From positions 2,515,501 through 2,579,500 of the forward strand of contig NZ_CP128540.1 in the NCBI RefSeq assembly GCF_021283545.2: a stretch of DNA of 64,000 bases, written 5' to 3'. The position numbers and the translations under genes are program-made. The notes under the pieces are model-generated. The model had not been told where the DNA came from. It ran no database searches and worked only from the letters and a program-made list of their open reading frames with translations. Below, piece after piece: positions 28,915-38,082 of this stretch. Origin of the DNA: Pseudomonas alloputida (GTDB lineage: Bacteria > Pseudomonadota > Gammaproteobacteria > Pseudomonadales > Pseudomonadaceae). Numbering within the stretch: position 1 is the stretch's first letter; every line of letters begins with the position of its first letter.

Positions 28915-29028
28915 GAGACCGAGCTGCCTGCTTCGCGGGTGAACCCGCTCCTACAGGGGCCTTGCCGTCTTCAGGGCAGCACCCACCTGTAGGAGCGGGT
29001 TTACCCGCGAAGCAGCCGACTCGGTCTC
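28915..29028. repeat. Large REPIN with extended arms
   Basis: Inverted pair of REP elements (GCTTCGCGGGTGAACCCGCTC and GAGCGGGTTTACCCGCGAAGC) whose flanks also pair: GAGACCGAG at 28915-28923 with CTCGGTCTC at 29020-29028. The whole 114-base element fills the gap between yeiH and ppnN and could fold as a single long cruciform. Confidence 0.85.
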
Positions 29029-29031
29029 CAG

Positions 29032-30093
29032 TCAGCCCAACAGCTTCTGCACCCCCAGGGTAATCGCCAGCCCCCCGCCAACCAGCCACAGGTTGAGGAT
29101 CGCACCGGTGGCCAGCGCCCGTGGCCCAGCCTGGCGAATCTGGCTGAAGCGGGTCTCCATGCCCAACGCCGTCATGGCCATGGTCAAGGCAAAGGTGTCC
29201 AGGCTGTTCACGGCCTGGGTCACGCTGCCAGGCAGCACTTGCATCGAATTCACCAGGACCAGGGCCAGGAAGCCGAAAGCGAACCAGGGCATGGCAATGC
29301 GCCCGTTGCCCTGCGCCTGGCCTGCCTTGCGCGAACGGCTGATCCACAGGCCCACCACCAGCAGTACCGGCACCAGCAGCATGACCCGGGTCATCTTGAC
29401 GATGGTGGCGACATGCGTGGCTTCGGGGCTGACATTGCTGGCCGCGCCTACCACCTGCGCCACTTCGTGGACAGTGCCGCCCAGCAGCAGCCCGGCGCCC
29501 ATGGTATCCAGATGCAGCCAGCCGGCATTGATCGCCAGTGGGTAAAGGAACATCGACAAGGTACCGAACAGCACTACGCTTCCGACTGCCATGGCGCTTT
29601 TATGGGGGGCGCTGCGCAGCGCCGATTCGAATGCCAGCACGGCGGCGGCGCCGCAGATGGCGCTGCCGGCGGCGGTCAGCAAGGCGGTATCGCGGTCGAG
29701 CTTGAACACTTTCATGCCACACCACAGGCCGATCAGCAGGGTACTGGTGACTACCAGCACCGACACGATAAGCCCCGACCAGCCGACTTCGGCAATTTCC
29801 TGCAGGCTTACCCGCAGGCCAAAAAATGCCACAGCAATGCGTAACAGGCCGCGAGCGGAAAAATTGATGCCTGCCGCCCAGCTTGCCGGTACGCCGTCAC
29901 GCAGCGCGTTGCCATACAAGGCACCTGCGACGATACCCACGATCAGCGGGCTGATGCCCAGGTTGGCGATAGCGGGCATGGCCGCCAGTTGCGTGACTGC
30001 GACCGCGAACAGCGCGACGAAGAGAATCCCATTGAGCCGCCCTCGGGTGGAGAGGGTAGGGGCAAAGGCGGGGTTGGACGGAACCGTGGCCAT
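29032..30093 (-). CDS. yeiH: YeiH/UPF0324-family membrane protein
   Basis: Inner-membrane protein of 353 residues with about ten helices and the UPF0324 core GISPLIVGIVAGALYGNALR, ARGLLRIAVAFFGLRVSLQEI and AAGSAICGAAAVLAF. Members are putative anion transporters, often linked to sulfite/sulfonate metabolism and controlled by an adjacent LysR regulator as in E. coli yeiE-yeiH. GGAGG lies just before the ATG at 30093 on the minus strand. The divergent LysR gene and a palindromic site between them fit that arrangement. Transport substrate is not established here. Confidence 0.82.
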   Translation of the reverse strand: MATVPSNPAFAPTLSTRGRLNGILFVALFAVAVTQLAAMPAIANLGISPLIVGIVAGALYGNALRDGVPASWAAGINFSARGLLRIAVAFFGLRVSLQEIAEVGWSGLIVSVLVVTSTLLIGLWCGMKVFKLDRDTALLTAAGSAICGAAAVLAFESALRSAPHKSAMAVGSVVLFGTLSMFLYPLAINAGWLHLDTMGAGLLLGGTVHEVAQVVGAASNVSPEATHVATIVKMTRVMLLVPVLLVVGLWISRSRKAGQAQGNGRIAMPWFAFGFLALVLVNSMQVLPGSVTQAVNSLDTFALTMAMTALGMETRFSQIRQAGPRALATGAILNLWLVGGGLAITLGVQKLLG

Positions 30094-30140
30094 GTGAGTC
30101 CTCCGGAAAAGGTGTTTCGACACGGCCTACGTTAATCTGG

Positions 30141-30154
30141 TTATAAGCTTATAA
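30141..30154. promoter_or_regulatory. LysR operator candidate TTATAAGCTTATAA
   Basis: Perfect 14-base palindrome with T-N11-A-type spacing in the 112-base AT-rich gap between the divergent yeiH and LysR genes; probably binds the LysR product. Confidence 0.6.
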
Positions 30155-30205
30155 AAAATCGTAATTTAGAATGGCAAATATCCGTATAGCTGATATTTTT
30201 GAATC

Positions 30206-31093
30206 ATGACCCCAGAACAGCTGATAACGTTCGCCACGGTTGCCGAACACGGCAACATCAGCCATGCGGCCCAAGCCCTGCACCTGTCTCAGCCGGCGGT
30301 GTCCGGCCAGCTCAAGCTCTTGCAAGAGGCGTTTGGCGAGCCCCTTTACCAACGTGCCGGCCGCGGCGTGCGGCTGACAGCGGCCGGTGAGCAGTTGCTG
30401 GCGCATGCCGAGCGCCTGCGCGAAACCTTCCGTCAGGCGCAAGCGCTGCGCGAGGCCATGCGCGGGCTGGAGCGCGGCACCGTGCGCATCGGCGCCAGTA
30501 CCACGCCTGCCAGTTACCTGCTGCCTTACCTGATCGCCGATTTTCACGGGCGTTATCCGGATGTGCTGGTAAGCACTTCGCATGGCAACACGGCGGAGAT
30601 CGTCGCCGCCCTGGACAGTGTTGATATCGCCCTGATCGAGGGGCCGCCCGGGCAGGAGTTGCCGTTGGGTACGCAAGTGACGCCATGGCGTGAGGACGAG
30701 ATCGTGGCGATAGTGCCCCGTGGGCATCCGCTGGCAGGCAGTGACCAGCAGACGCTGGCGGCGCTCGGCGCCTACCCGTTGGTACTGCGTGAAAGCGGCT
30801 CGGGTGTGCGGCAGATCGTCGAGCGGGCGTTTGCCCGTGATGGCGTGGCGATGCGTGTGGCGCTGGAGATCGCGGGCGTTGAAGGGGTAAAAGAGGCGGT
30901 CCGGGCCGGGATGGGGGTTGGCTTTGTGTCGGCGATGTCCATTCGTCATGAGGATGGGGCGCTGCACCGGCTGCAGGTAGCGCCGCAGGCGCTGGTGCGG
31001 CGTTTTTCCATTCTGTTGCCGCATGCGGCTACGCCTTCGCGGGCTGCCTCGCGGTTTCTTGAATTGTGTGTGGCCATGCAAAAGGTGGGTTGA
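30206..31093 (+). CDS. LysR-family regulator (YeiE/CysB-like)
   Basis: Regulator of 295 residues with the helix-turn-helix at 1-60 (MTPEQLITFATVAEHGNISH, AAQALHLSQPAVSGQLKLLQ) and an effector domain showing PASYLLPYLIADFHGRYPDV, as in YeiE and the CbbR branch. It is divergent from yeiH, the same pairing seen for yeiE in enterobacteria, so it most likely controls yeiH from the palindrome between them. The effector is not readable from sequence; sulfite is a guess based on the enteric YeiE. Confidence 0.85.
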   Translation: MTPEQLITFATVAEHGNISHAAQALHLSQPAVSGQLKLLQEAFGEPLYQRAGRGVRLTAAGEQLLAHAERLRETFRQAQALREAMRGLERGTVRIGASTTPASYLLPYLIADFHGRYPDVLVSTSHGNTAEIVAALDSVDIALIEGPPGQELPLGTQVTPWREDEIVAIVPRGHPLAGSDQQTLAALGAYPLVLRESGSGVRQIVERAFARDGVAMRVALEIAGVEGVKEAVRAGMGVGFVSAMSIRHEDGALHRLQVAPQALVRRFSILLPHAATPSRAASRFLELCVAMQKVG

Positions 31094-31136
31094 CTGTACT
31101 GGTCTCTTCGCGGGCGTGCCCGCCACAGGTACAGCA
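31094..31136. repeat. REP element (single)
   Basis: CTCTTCGCGGGCGTGCCCGC hairpin starting directly after the LysR stop codon; flank CTGTACTGG also precedes the REP at 47845. Confidence 0.75.
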
Positions 31137-31293
31137 CAGATATTTGAAGACGGTGCTGTATCTGGACTGCCCCCAGGAAGTTGGAGACCAATCCAGCCCT
31201 TGGTGGCTTCTGAACATAGGGTATTGGCTATATGGATCGGCGTGTATGCTTTGCAAGGCAGCCTTCGGTATCGAGTTAGCAACGGAGCCCCAG

Positions 31294-32319
31294 ATGGAGT
31301 TTTCTGCCCACAAAGGCACCACGTCGATCAGCCTCGTGCGGGACGCACTTCAAGGAGCAGAACTACGTGGCCTGGATGTCGCGACTGTGCTCAGCCACGC
31401 GCATATTGATCCACGCCTGCTGGACCAGCGCTATGCCAGGGTACCTGCTGGTACGTTCTCCAGATTGTGGATTGCATTAGCGGATTTGCTCGACGATGAG
31501 TTTTTTGCGGCAGACAGTCATCCCCTTCGCAGAGGTAGCTTCAAGCTGATGGCGCAATTGGCCCTCGGCTGCGACACCATTGGGCAGGCGCTCAAGCGGA
31601 TTCTGGCGTTTCTCAGGACTGCCCTTGATGACATCTACGGGTCGGTGGAATGCGAGGGAGAGCATGCTGCAATTATCATTCATGATCATGGTGAGTTGCG
31701 AAGGGTGTTTTGTTACGGTGCCTGGCTGGTGCTCGTGCACGGCCTGCTCTGCTGGCTGTGCGACAGGCGCATTCCTATTGTGAAGTTATCGATGCGTCCT
31801 CCTCAGCCGGTGGACGACAGCGACTATCGAATGCGCTTTTGTGAGGAAATCGAGTGGAGGGCCGATAGAACCTCCGCTGTGTTCGAGAAGAGCTTTCTGG
31901 CGTACAAGGTTTGCCAAACGCCCGTTTCTCTTCCTGCCTTTTTAAAAGGCACGCCAAGTAACTTCCTTGTGAAATACCGTAACGACGACAGTACGAGCAT
32001 TATGATCCGGCGGCGATTAAAACTGCTCTCTCCACACACGTGGCCTGAACTCGATGAGCTCGCCCGCGACTTGAGCATGTCCAGTTCCACCCTACAGCGA
32101 AGGCTCTATGCTGAGGGTTTCACCTACCAACGGCTCAAAGATAATCTAAGGCGGGATATTTCCATCAGTCTGCTGTGCCGGGCAGGTATGACAGTGGATG
32201 GCGTTGCGTCAGAGGTTGGCTTCATTGAGACCAGTGCGTTCCACAGGGCATTCAAGAAATGGACGGGTATCACCCCTGGTGCTTACAGACGCTCGTTGCT
32301 TAGCCCTCGAGGGGACTAG
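31294..32319 (+). CDS. AraC-family regulator with PF12625-type N-terminus (OruR/ArgR-like branch)
   Basis: Regulator of about 341 residues. The N-terminal 200 residues match the arabinose-binding-like domain of the OruR/ORUR branch (SLVRDALQGAELRGLDVATVLSHAHIDPRLLD; RRGSFKLMAQLALGCDTIGQALKRILAFL). The C-terminal AraC helix-turn-helix spans about 250-335 (ELARDLSMSSSTLQRRLYAEGFTYQRLKD and VASEVGFIETSAFHRAFKKWTGITP). The ATG at 31294 has GGAG seven bases upstream. It opens a four-gene group of lower GC with the MFS transporter, nitroreductase and porin and probably activates them. Confidence 0.8.
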   Translation: MEFSAHKGTTSISLVRDALQGAELRGLDVATVLSHAHIDPRLLDQRYARVPAGTFSRLWIALADLLDDEFFAADSHPLRRGSFKLMAQLALGCDTIGQALKRILAFLRTALDDIYGSVECEGEHAAIIIHDHGELRRVFCYGAWLVLVHGLLCWLCDRRIPIVKLSMRPPQPVDDSDYRMRFCEEIEWRADRTSAVFEKSFLAYKVCQTPVSLPAFLKGTPSNFLVKYRNDDSTSIMIRRRLKLLSPHTWPELDELARDLSMSSSTLQRRLYAEGFTYQRLKDNLRRDISISLLCRAGMTVDGVASEVGFIETSAFHRAFKKWTGITPGAYRRSLLSPRGD

Positions 32320-32590
32320 TCCGCTGCGCTTGGGCTGATCACCCTCTCTTCGAAGCCATCTGGTTTTCCAAAAACTGCCCGTTCCGGTCAAGCAGAATGA
32401 TGCCATTGGGCATGGTTGGCGCTTGCCATAAGGCCTACGATTTTTCTCGGGCGCCGTCTAGTTGGTGCCTCTCAACTCTCCCGACTCACACGCGGAACCA
32501 TGCGTACCTGTGCGTGTGGTCGAGTTGTGCCAGATCGCTATACGTATGTGGACTTCAAAAACACAACAATAAGATTGAAGGAGACACGGT

Positions 32591-33943
32591 ATGAGTTCTT
32601 TGAATATGTACACGTTGACCGAAGAGTCGAAGTTCAACCGCTTTCATGGACTTATTCTATTCTGGTGCGTGTTGATTCTGATTATCGATGGCTACGACTT
32701 GGCAGTGGTGGGGGCTGCCCTGCCAGCCATCATGGCCGATATGCAAATTGACGCAACCAGCGCCGGGGTAATGGCTGGCTCAGCATTGTTCGGGACAATG
32801 CTGGGCGCTATTTTTTTAGGCACATTGGCAGATCGAATTGGCCGGCCGAAAATGATCGCGATCTGTGTAGCGCTGTTCAGCGTTTTCACCGCTGCGGCAG
32901 GGTTCACTGACAGCCCGCTGACCTTCAGTATCATGCGCTTTATCGCCGGCTTGGGAATTGGCGGTGTGTTGCCCATCTGTACGGCGCAGATGGGTGAGTT
33001 CTCGCCCTTGAAAGTTCGCACCCGGCTGGTGACCATCGTTTTCGCAGGCTATTCGGTGGGCGGAATTCTGGTAGCGCTGACGGGTAAACAACTGATCGAA
33101 AGCTACGGTTGGCAATATGTGTTTTACGTGGCCGTCCTGCCAGTGGTTTTGATTCCTTTCATTCTCAAGTCAATGCCCGACTCTATCGGCTTTATGTTGA
33201 AGCAGGGTCGACAAGACGAGTTGAAAGTCATCGCACGTCGCCTTCGTCCCGACCTTGTGATCAAGGATGACACGCAATTCGTTGGCAATCCGCAGATTAT
33301 CTCTGCTCAAGACAAGCCGGTACGAAGCCTTTTCCTGGAAGGCCGTGGATACAGCACGGTCATGATCTGGATGGCATTCATGACCGGGCTGTTCATGGTG
33401 TATGCGCTCAATTCGTGGCTCACCAAGTTGATGGCCATGGCGGGCTTCAGCCTCGGTTCAGCCCTGAATTTCGTCATCGTGTTCAACCTCGGTTCGATCT
33501 TCGGTGCAATTCTGGGTGGATGGCTTAGCGATAAATTCAGCATCAAGCACGTCTTGGTGGTGTTCTATGTAGTGGGCGCGGTCGCACTCACGTTGCTGGG
33601 ATATACCCGCTCCACCGAACTGCTCTTTGTCGTCGTGTTCATCGTGGGGGCCTCGACCCTTGGCACCCAGCTTCTGGCCTATGCATACGCCGGCGATTTC
33701 TATCCCTCCACCATCCGCTCGACTGGCGTCGGTTTTGCATCGGGGGTCGGTCGCGTCGGGGCGATTGTCGCACCTGTTTTGATTGGTGCCTTGGTGTCGA
33801 TGGCGTTGCCGCTGGAGCAGAACTTCATGGCAATCGCGCTCGCCGGCCTGGTAGGGGCTGTTGCAGTGACCATGATCAACCAATCCCGCTCGGACTCGGC
33901 TGTAGTGAGGAAGAAGGCCACGGTTGCCCACGAGCTGACCTGA
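32591..33943 (+). CDS. Aromatic acid:H+ symporter (AAHS) MFS permease
   Basis: Twelve-helix permease of 450 residues. The AAHS motif DGYDLAVVGAALPAIMADM in helix 1 contains the Asp residues needed for aromatic acid uptake in PcaK/BenK, and GTLADRIGRPKMI is the loop 2-3 motif. Family members import benzoate, 4-hydroxybenzoate, muconate, vanillate or nicotinate-like acids. GGAG precedes the ATG by 8 bases. The nitroreductase gene follows 28 bases later and an OprD-type porin after that, which suggests a complete uptake route for an aromatic acid. Confidence 0.87.
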   Translation: MSSLNMYTLTEESKFNRFHGLILFWCVLILIIDGYDLAVVGAALPAIMADMQIDATSAGVMAGSALFGTMLGAIFLGTLADRIGRPKMIAICVALFSVFTAAAGFTDSPLTFSIMRFIAGLGIGGVLPICTAQMGEFSPLKVRTRLVTIVFAGYSVGGILVALTGKQLIESYGWQYVFYVAVLPVVLIPFILKSMPDSIGFMLKQGRQDELKVIARRLRPDLVIKDDTQFVGNPQIISAQDKPVRSLFLEGRGYSTVMIWMAFMTGLFMVYALNSWLTKLMAMAGFSLGSALNFVIVFNLGSIFGAILGGWLSDKFSIKHVLVVFYVVGAVALTLLGYTRSTELLFVVVFIVGASTLGTQLLAYAYAGDFYPSTIRSTGVGFASGVGRVGAIVAPVLIGALVSMALPLEQNFMAIALAGLVGAVAVTMINQSRSDSAVVRKKATVAHELT

Positions 33944-33971
33944 CCGTAATTCTGAGAGACAGGTGCCAAGT

Positions 33972-34700
33972 ATGCTTATTGATCGCTTGCGCGAATCACC
34001 GGTAGGTTCGGACGAAACAGCCCGTTTGATCGACTGGGCAATTGTCTCACGTCGGAGCATCAGGTCGTTCCTCCCAACCCCAGTTCCGCTAGAGGAAATC
34101 GAAGCGATGCTGAACGTTGCTCGCTTTAGCGCAACAGGCGTCAACCTGCAGCCCTGGAATGTGCATGTTGTTACCGGTGATATGAAGGCACGGTTGTCCG
34201 CAGCACTTGCTGAGGTTGATGACCATCCGGCTGATGACCAACGCTTTTCTGATCCCTACGCGTATTACCCCAGGGAGTGGACGTCTCCCTACATCGAGCG
34301 GCGCAGGGAGGTAGGGTGGGGGCTCTATAGCTTGTTGGGCATCAGTCGAAGCGATAAACAAAGGATGCACGAGCAACACGGCCGGAATTATCGCTTCTTC
34401 GGGGCGCCTGTAGGCCTGTTCTTCACGATTGACCGCGTGCTTCAGGAAGGGAGCCTGCTGGACTATGGCATGTTCCTGCAAAGCCTCATGATTGCCGCAC
34501 GGGGAAGAGGCTTGCACACCTGCCCACAGGCAGCATTCCTTAAATATCACAGCATCATCACTGAAATGCTGGAAATACCGAAGAGCCAAATGCTCGTCTG
34601 TGGGATGAGCTTGGGTTATGCCGATGATGGCAGCATTGAGAACACGTTGGTTACTGGCCGTGAGCCCGTGCGTGCATTCACTACCTTTCACTCAGAATAA
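33972..34700 (+). CDS. Nitroreductase-family FMN enzyme
   Basis: Flavin enzyme of 242 residues in the NfsB/PnbA/BluB fold. The FMN phosphate motif is SRRSIRSF (about 31-38) and the isoalloxazine region is around SATGVNLQPWNVHVV. Conserved tryptophans and the insert EWTSPYIERRREVGWGLYSLLG (about 104-125) are seen in nitrobenzoate-type reductases. Possible reactions: nitroaromatic acid reduction, or NADH-dependent reduction of a quinone or enone. The ATG at 33972 is preferred over GTG 33963 because of spacing to GAGAGACAGG. Same strand and short gap to the AAHS permease imply one operon. Confidence 0.8.
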   Translation: MLIDRLRESPVGSDETARLIDWAIVSRRSIRSFLPTPVPLEEIEAMLNVARFSATGVNLQPWNVHVVTGDMKARLSAALAEVDDHPADDQRFSDPYAYYPREWTSPYIERRREVGWGLYSLLGISRSDKQRMHEQHGRNYRFFGAPVGLFFTIDRVLQEGSLLDYGMFLQSLMIAARGRGLHTCPQAAFLKYHSIITEMLEIPKSQMLVCGMSLGYADDGSIENTLVTGREPVRAFTTFHSE

Positions 34701-34860
34701 AAAACTGGCGTGCGCCCTGTCCAAGTTTGGCGTCGGGCAGGGTGATACTGTTTCGATCATTCCGCTAAAGCGGGACTTAACCTATTTGTAGAACTGGCAT
34801 TGCATGGCGCGCTTAGCGGCGGACCATGCTCAAGCACACAACAAGAACAAGGTGCCTGTG

Positions 34861-36123
34861 ATGTCTATTGCTTTTAAAAAAACGTTGGCTTGTTCAGCAA
34901 CACTGCTAGTCGCGCCTTATGCTTCTGCCGCGTTCGTGGAAGACTTCAAAGGCAGCCTTGAGCTCCGGAACTTTTACTATAATCGGGATTTTCGCAATGA
35001 TGGCGCCACTCAGTCCAAGCGCGATGAGTGGGCGCAAGGTTTTATCTTGAACCTGCAATCCGGTTTTACAGAAGGGCCAGTGGGCTTCGGTATTGATGCG
35101 ATGGGCTTGCTGGGGGTGAAGCTTGATTCCAGCCCGGACAGAACGGGATCAGGGCTGCTGGCCTACGATTCCGACAGGCAGGTTGAGGATGAATACGGTA
35201 AGTTCGTGGCCACCGCCAAAGCGAGGATGGGTAAGACAGAGTTGAGGATAGGAGGGGTAAACCCTCTGATGCCTCTACTCTGGAGTAATAACAGCCGCTT
35301 GCTGCCTCAGGTCTTTCGCGGTGGTTCGCTGACCGTCAACGATATCGATAAATTGACGGTAACGGCGACAAGAATCAACGCAGTGAAGCAGCGTAATTCC
35401 ACCGATTTCGAATCACTCACAGCCACTGGCTATGCCCCGGTTGAGGCGGATCACTACAACTACCTGGCATTTGACTTCAAGCCTGCGAAGGACATGACCT
35501 TCAGTTTGCACGCCGCCGAACTTGAAGATCTCTATAAATCCTACTTCGCCGGCATTAAAGTCATCAAGCCGTTGTGGGAAGGCAATGTGATCGCGGATGT
35601 TCGCGTGTTCGATGCCAGCGAGACGGGCTCTAAAAAACTGGGTGAGGTGGACAACAGAACGCTAAGTAGCTACTTCGCCTACAGCATCAAGGGACACACC
35701 ATCGGTGGCGGTTACCAGAAGGCCTGGGGCGACACCTCGTTTGCGTTCGTGAACGGCACGGATACCTATCTGTTCGGCGAGTCGTTGGTCAGTACATTCA
35801 CTGCCCCAGAGGAGCGAGTGTGGTTCGCAAGGTACGACTTTGATTTCGCCGCGTTGGGTGTACCGGGCTTGCTGTTCACCACTCGGTACATGAAAGGTGA
35901 TGATGTTAATCCTGATCTGCTGACCAGCCGCCAAGCTGCTTCACTCCGCCTCAACGGGGAGGATGGCAAAGAATGGGAGCGGGTCACTGATATCTCTTAT
36001 GTTATTCAGAGTGGTCCGGCGAAGGGTGTTTCGTTTCAGTGGCGTAACTCCACGAACCGCTCGACCTACGCTGACAGCGCTAATGAAAATCGCCTGATCA
36101 TGCGCTACACCTTCAACTTCTAA
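34861..36123 (+). CDS. OprD-family outer-membrane porin
   Basis: Substrate-specific 18-strand porin of 420 residues with signal peptide [23 protein letters not shown] (cut before AF) and mature start [20 protein letters not shown], the OprD/BenF signature. The protein ends in the beta-barrel signal [10 protein letters not shown] with a terminal Phe. Presumably carries the aromatic acid imported by the upstream AAHS permease. ATG 34861 is chosen because it starts the signal peptide and has AAGG upstream; an in-frame ATG at 34804 would put 19 charged residues before it. A strong terminator follows. Confidence 0.88.
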   Translation: MSIAFKKTLACSATLLVAPYASAAFVEDFKGSLELRNFYYNRDFRNDGATQSKRDEWAQGFILNLQSGFTEGPVGFGIDAMGLLGVKLDSSPDRTGSGLLAYDSDRQVEDEYGKFVATAKARMGKTELRIGGVNPLMPLLWSNNSRLLPQVFRGGSLTVNDIDKLTVTATRINAVKQRNSTDFESLTATGYAPVEADHYNYLAFDFKPAKDMTFSLHAAELEDLYKSYFAGIKVIKPLWEGNVIADVRVFDASETGSKKLGEVDNRTLSSYFAYSIKGHTIGGGYQKAWGDTSFAFVNGTDTYLFGESLVSTFTAPEERVWFARYDFDFAALGVPGLLFTTRYMKGDDVNPDLLTSRQAASLRLNGEDGKEWERVTDISYVIQSGPAKGVSFQWRNSTNRSTYADSANENRLIMRYTFNF

Positions 36124-36133
36124 ATAGCGAAAC

Positions 36134-36163
36134 GGGCCGGCCTTCTGAAGCCGGCCCATTTTT
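36134..36163 (+). terminator. Terminator of the MFS-nitroreductase-OprD group
   Basis: GGGCCGGC, 8-base loop, GCCGGCCC then ATTTTT, ten bases after the porin stop codon. Confidence 0.85.
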
Positions 36164-36273
36164 CGCCATTTATTCCCAATCGAAGGGTTCGCTGTTTTCC
36201 GCCTGAATTGCACCAGGCGTTCGGACGCCTGCACCCAGCCGTTTCATCTTTTGCAACGAAAGGCCAGTACCGA

Positions 36274-37686
36274 TTAAGCCATCGCTGCCAGCTTGGCGCT
36301 GGTCTGCCGACGACGGTAGGCACTGTCTCGGCTCGCCAGCCACCAGTACAGCGGCGAGGTGATCGCCAACCCTACCAGCCACGACAGGTCAGCCCCGTTG
36401 ATGTGCTCGGAAATCGGCCCGACGTACAGCGGGGTGTTCATGAACGGTATCTGCACCACGATACCCACAGCGTAGGCGATCAGGGCCTGCGGGTTGTAGC
36501 GCCCATAGATCCCACCATCGACCTGGAAGATCGACTGGATGTCGTAGTCACCTTTGTGAATGGCGTAGAAGTCGATCAGGTTGATCGCCGTCCACGGCAC
36601 CAGCACCACCAGCAGTACCAGCACCATGTCAACGAAGTGGCCGATGAAGTCTGCCGAAGCGAACACCGCTACCACGCAGCAGGCCGACAGCACGATCAGC
36701 GACAGCACTGCCCGGCTTTTGGCGGTGGGGATCCAGCGGTAGGCGAACGTTTGCACCAGGGTGATGATCGACAGCACCGCGCCATACAGGTTGAGGGCGT
36801 TATGGCTGATCACGCTGAGCAGGAACAGCACCAGCATGATCGGGCCGAGCGTGCCGGTGGCCAGCTTGACCGCGTCCATGGTGTCCATGCCGGCCGGGAT
36901 CGCCAGCACGGCCACGGCGCCGAAGATGAACGACAGGCTTGAGCCCAGGGCCGAACCCAGGTAGGTGGTCCAGAAGGTCGAGCTGACTTTGACATCTGCC
37001 GGCAGGTAGCGCGAGTAGTCCGACACATAGGGCGCAAAGGCGATTTGCCACAGCGCTGCCAGCGACACGGTGGCCAGCCAGCCGGCCAGGTTGAAGCCGC
37101 CGCGGGTGAGGAAGTCGTCGCTCTGCACATGGGTGAAGATGTAGCCGAAGCCAACCACGATACCGATACCCAGTACCCAGGTGCCAATGCGATTGAGCAC
37201 GTGGATGAAGCGGTAGCCGATGATGCCGATGATGCCTGAACCCAGCGCACCGATGACGATGCCCACCGGTACCGGAACGGCGTCGACCACGCCATGCAGT
37301 GACTTGCCGGCAAGGACGATGTTGGAAGCGAAGAAACCGATGTACATGACGCCGGCGATCACCACCACCAGCAGCGCGCCGAGGGTGCCGAACTGGGCGC
37401 GGCTCTGGATCATCTGCGGAATGCCCATTTGCGGGCCCTGGGCCGAGTGCAGGGCCATCAGCACCCCGCCGACCAGGTGGCCGACAAGGATGGCGACGAT
37501 GCCCCATACCAGGTTCAGGTGGAACAGCTGCACACCCAGCGCGCCGGTGACGATGGGCAACGGCGCGATGTTGCCGCCGAACCAGAGTGTGAACAGATCC
37601 CTTACCTTTCCATGGCGGTCTTGCGGGGGCACGTAGCCGATCGTGTGTTTTTCTATCAGGGGTGCCGAATTGGCTGCACTGGTCAT
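36274..37686 (-). CDS. NCS1-family cytosine/purine-type permease
   Basis: Twelve-helix inner-membrane permease of 470 residues in the nucleobase:cation symporter-1 family (CodB-like branch). Key segments are RDLFTLWFGGNIAPLPIVTGA in helix 1, SAQGPQMGIPQMIQSRAQFG in helices 2-3, and YVSDYSRYLP. Substrates in the family include cytosine, purines, allantoin, hydantoins and thiamine; none can be chosen. It is about two thirds identical by eye to the second NCS1 permease at 49899. GGAG lies before the ATG at 37686 on the minus strand. It does not share the TGGTATACC motif of the 43-51 kb regulon. Confidence 0.85.
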   Translation of the reverse strand: MTSAANSAPLIEKHTIGYVPPQDRHGKVRDLFTLWFGGNIAPLPIVTGALGVQLFHLNLVWGIVAILVGHLVGGVLMALHSAQGPQMGIPQMIQSRAQFGTLGALLVVVIAGVMYIGFFASNIVLAGKSLHGVVDAVPVPVGIVIGALGSGIIGIIGYRFIHVLNRIGTWVLGIGIVVGFGYIFTHVQSDDFLTRGGFNLAGWLATVSLAALWQIAFAPYVSDYSRYLPADVKVSSTFWTTYLGSALGSSLSFIFGAVAVLAIPAGMDTMDAVKLATGTLGPIMLVLFLLSVISHNALNLYGAVLSIITLVQTFAYRWIPTAKSRAVLSLIVLSACCVVAVFASADFIGHFVDMVLVLLVVLVPWTAINLIDFYAIHKGDYDIQSIFQVDGGIYGRYNPQALIAYAVGIVVQIPFMNTPLYVGPISEHINGADLSWLVGLAITSPLYWWLASRDSAYRRRQTSAKLAAMA

Positions 37687-38082
37687 GACTGACTCCAAGG
37701 CAAGGTAGGGCATTGGGAACTGCCCGGGGGCGTGCCGGCGGTGGGCGACGCGTTCTTGTTGGAGCGATGATGAGGGGCGCGGGGATAACGAGAAATTAGT
37801 AAATATGTACCCATAAGCGTTAAAAAAACTAAGGCTGACAAAAGCTTAAGCGGGTGACGGTAGCAAGGAGAGTGCCAGCTGGCTGAAGGCCTTGGGGTAG
37901 AGGGGCGGCGGGGGAGGCAACCGGATCACGGTGGGCTGGGTTGGTGCGATGTGCGCGTTTTCAGGGCAGATGAAAGGTTGCCTGGGCCGGCCTCTTCGCG
38001 GGTAAACCCGCTCCTGCGACGGGCTACGTCACCTTTGCAGGCGCGGGTTTACCCGCGAAGGGGCCGGCACAAGAGGAAACAG
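37687..38082. other. Intergenic region with a REPIN
   Basis: 396 bases without a gene. The promoter-proximal part for the NCS1 permease is AT-rich around 37790-37850. At 37986-38069 there is a REPIN: GGCCGGCCTCTTCGCGGGTA... on the left and its inverted copy ...TACCCGCGAAGGGGCCGGC on the right. No operator is obvious. Confidence 0.7.

Noticed and set aside
31094..36163. AraC-MFS-nitroreductase-OprD group considered as a recently acquired genomic island
   Set aside because: Lower GC is visible, but there is no integrase, tRNA target, direct repeats or IS at its borders, so recent transfer is not supported.
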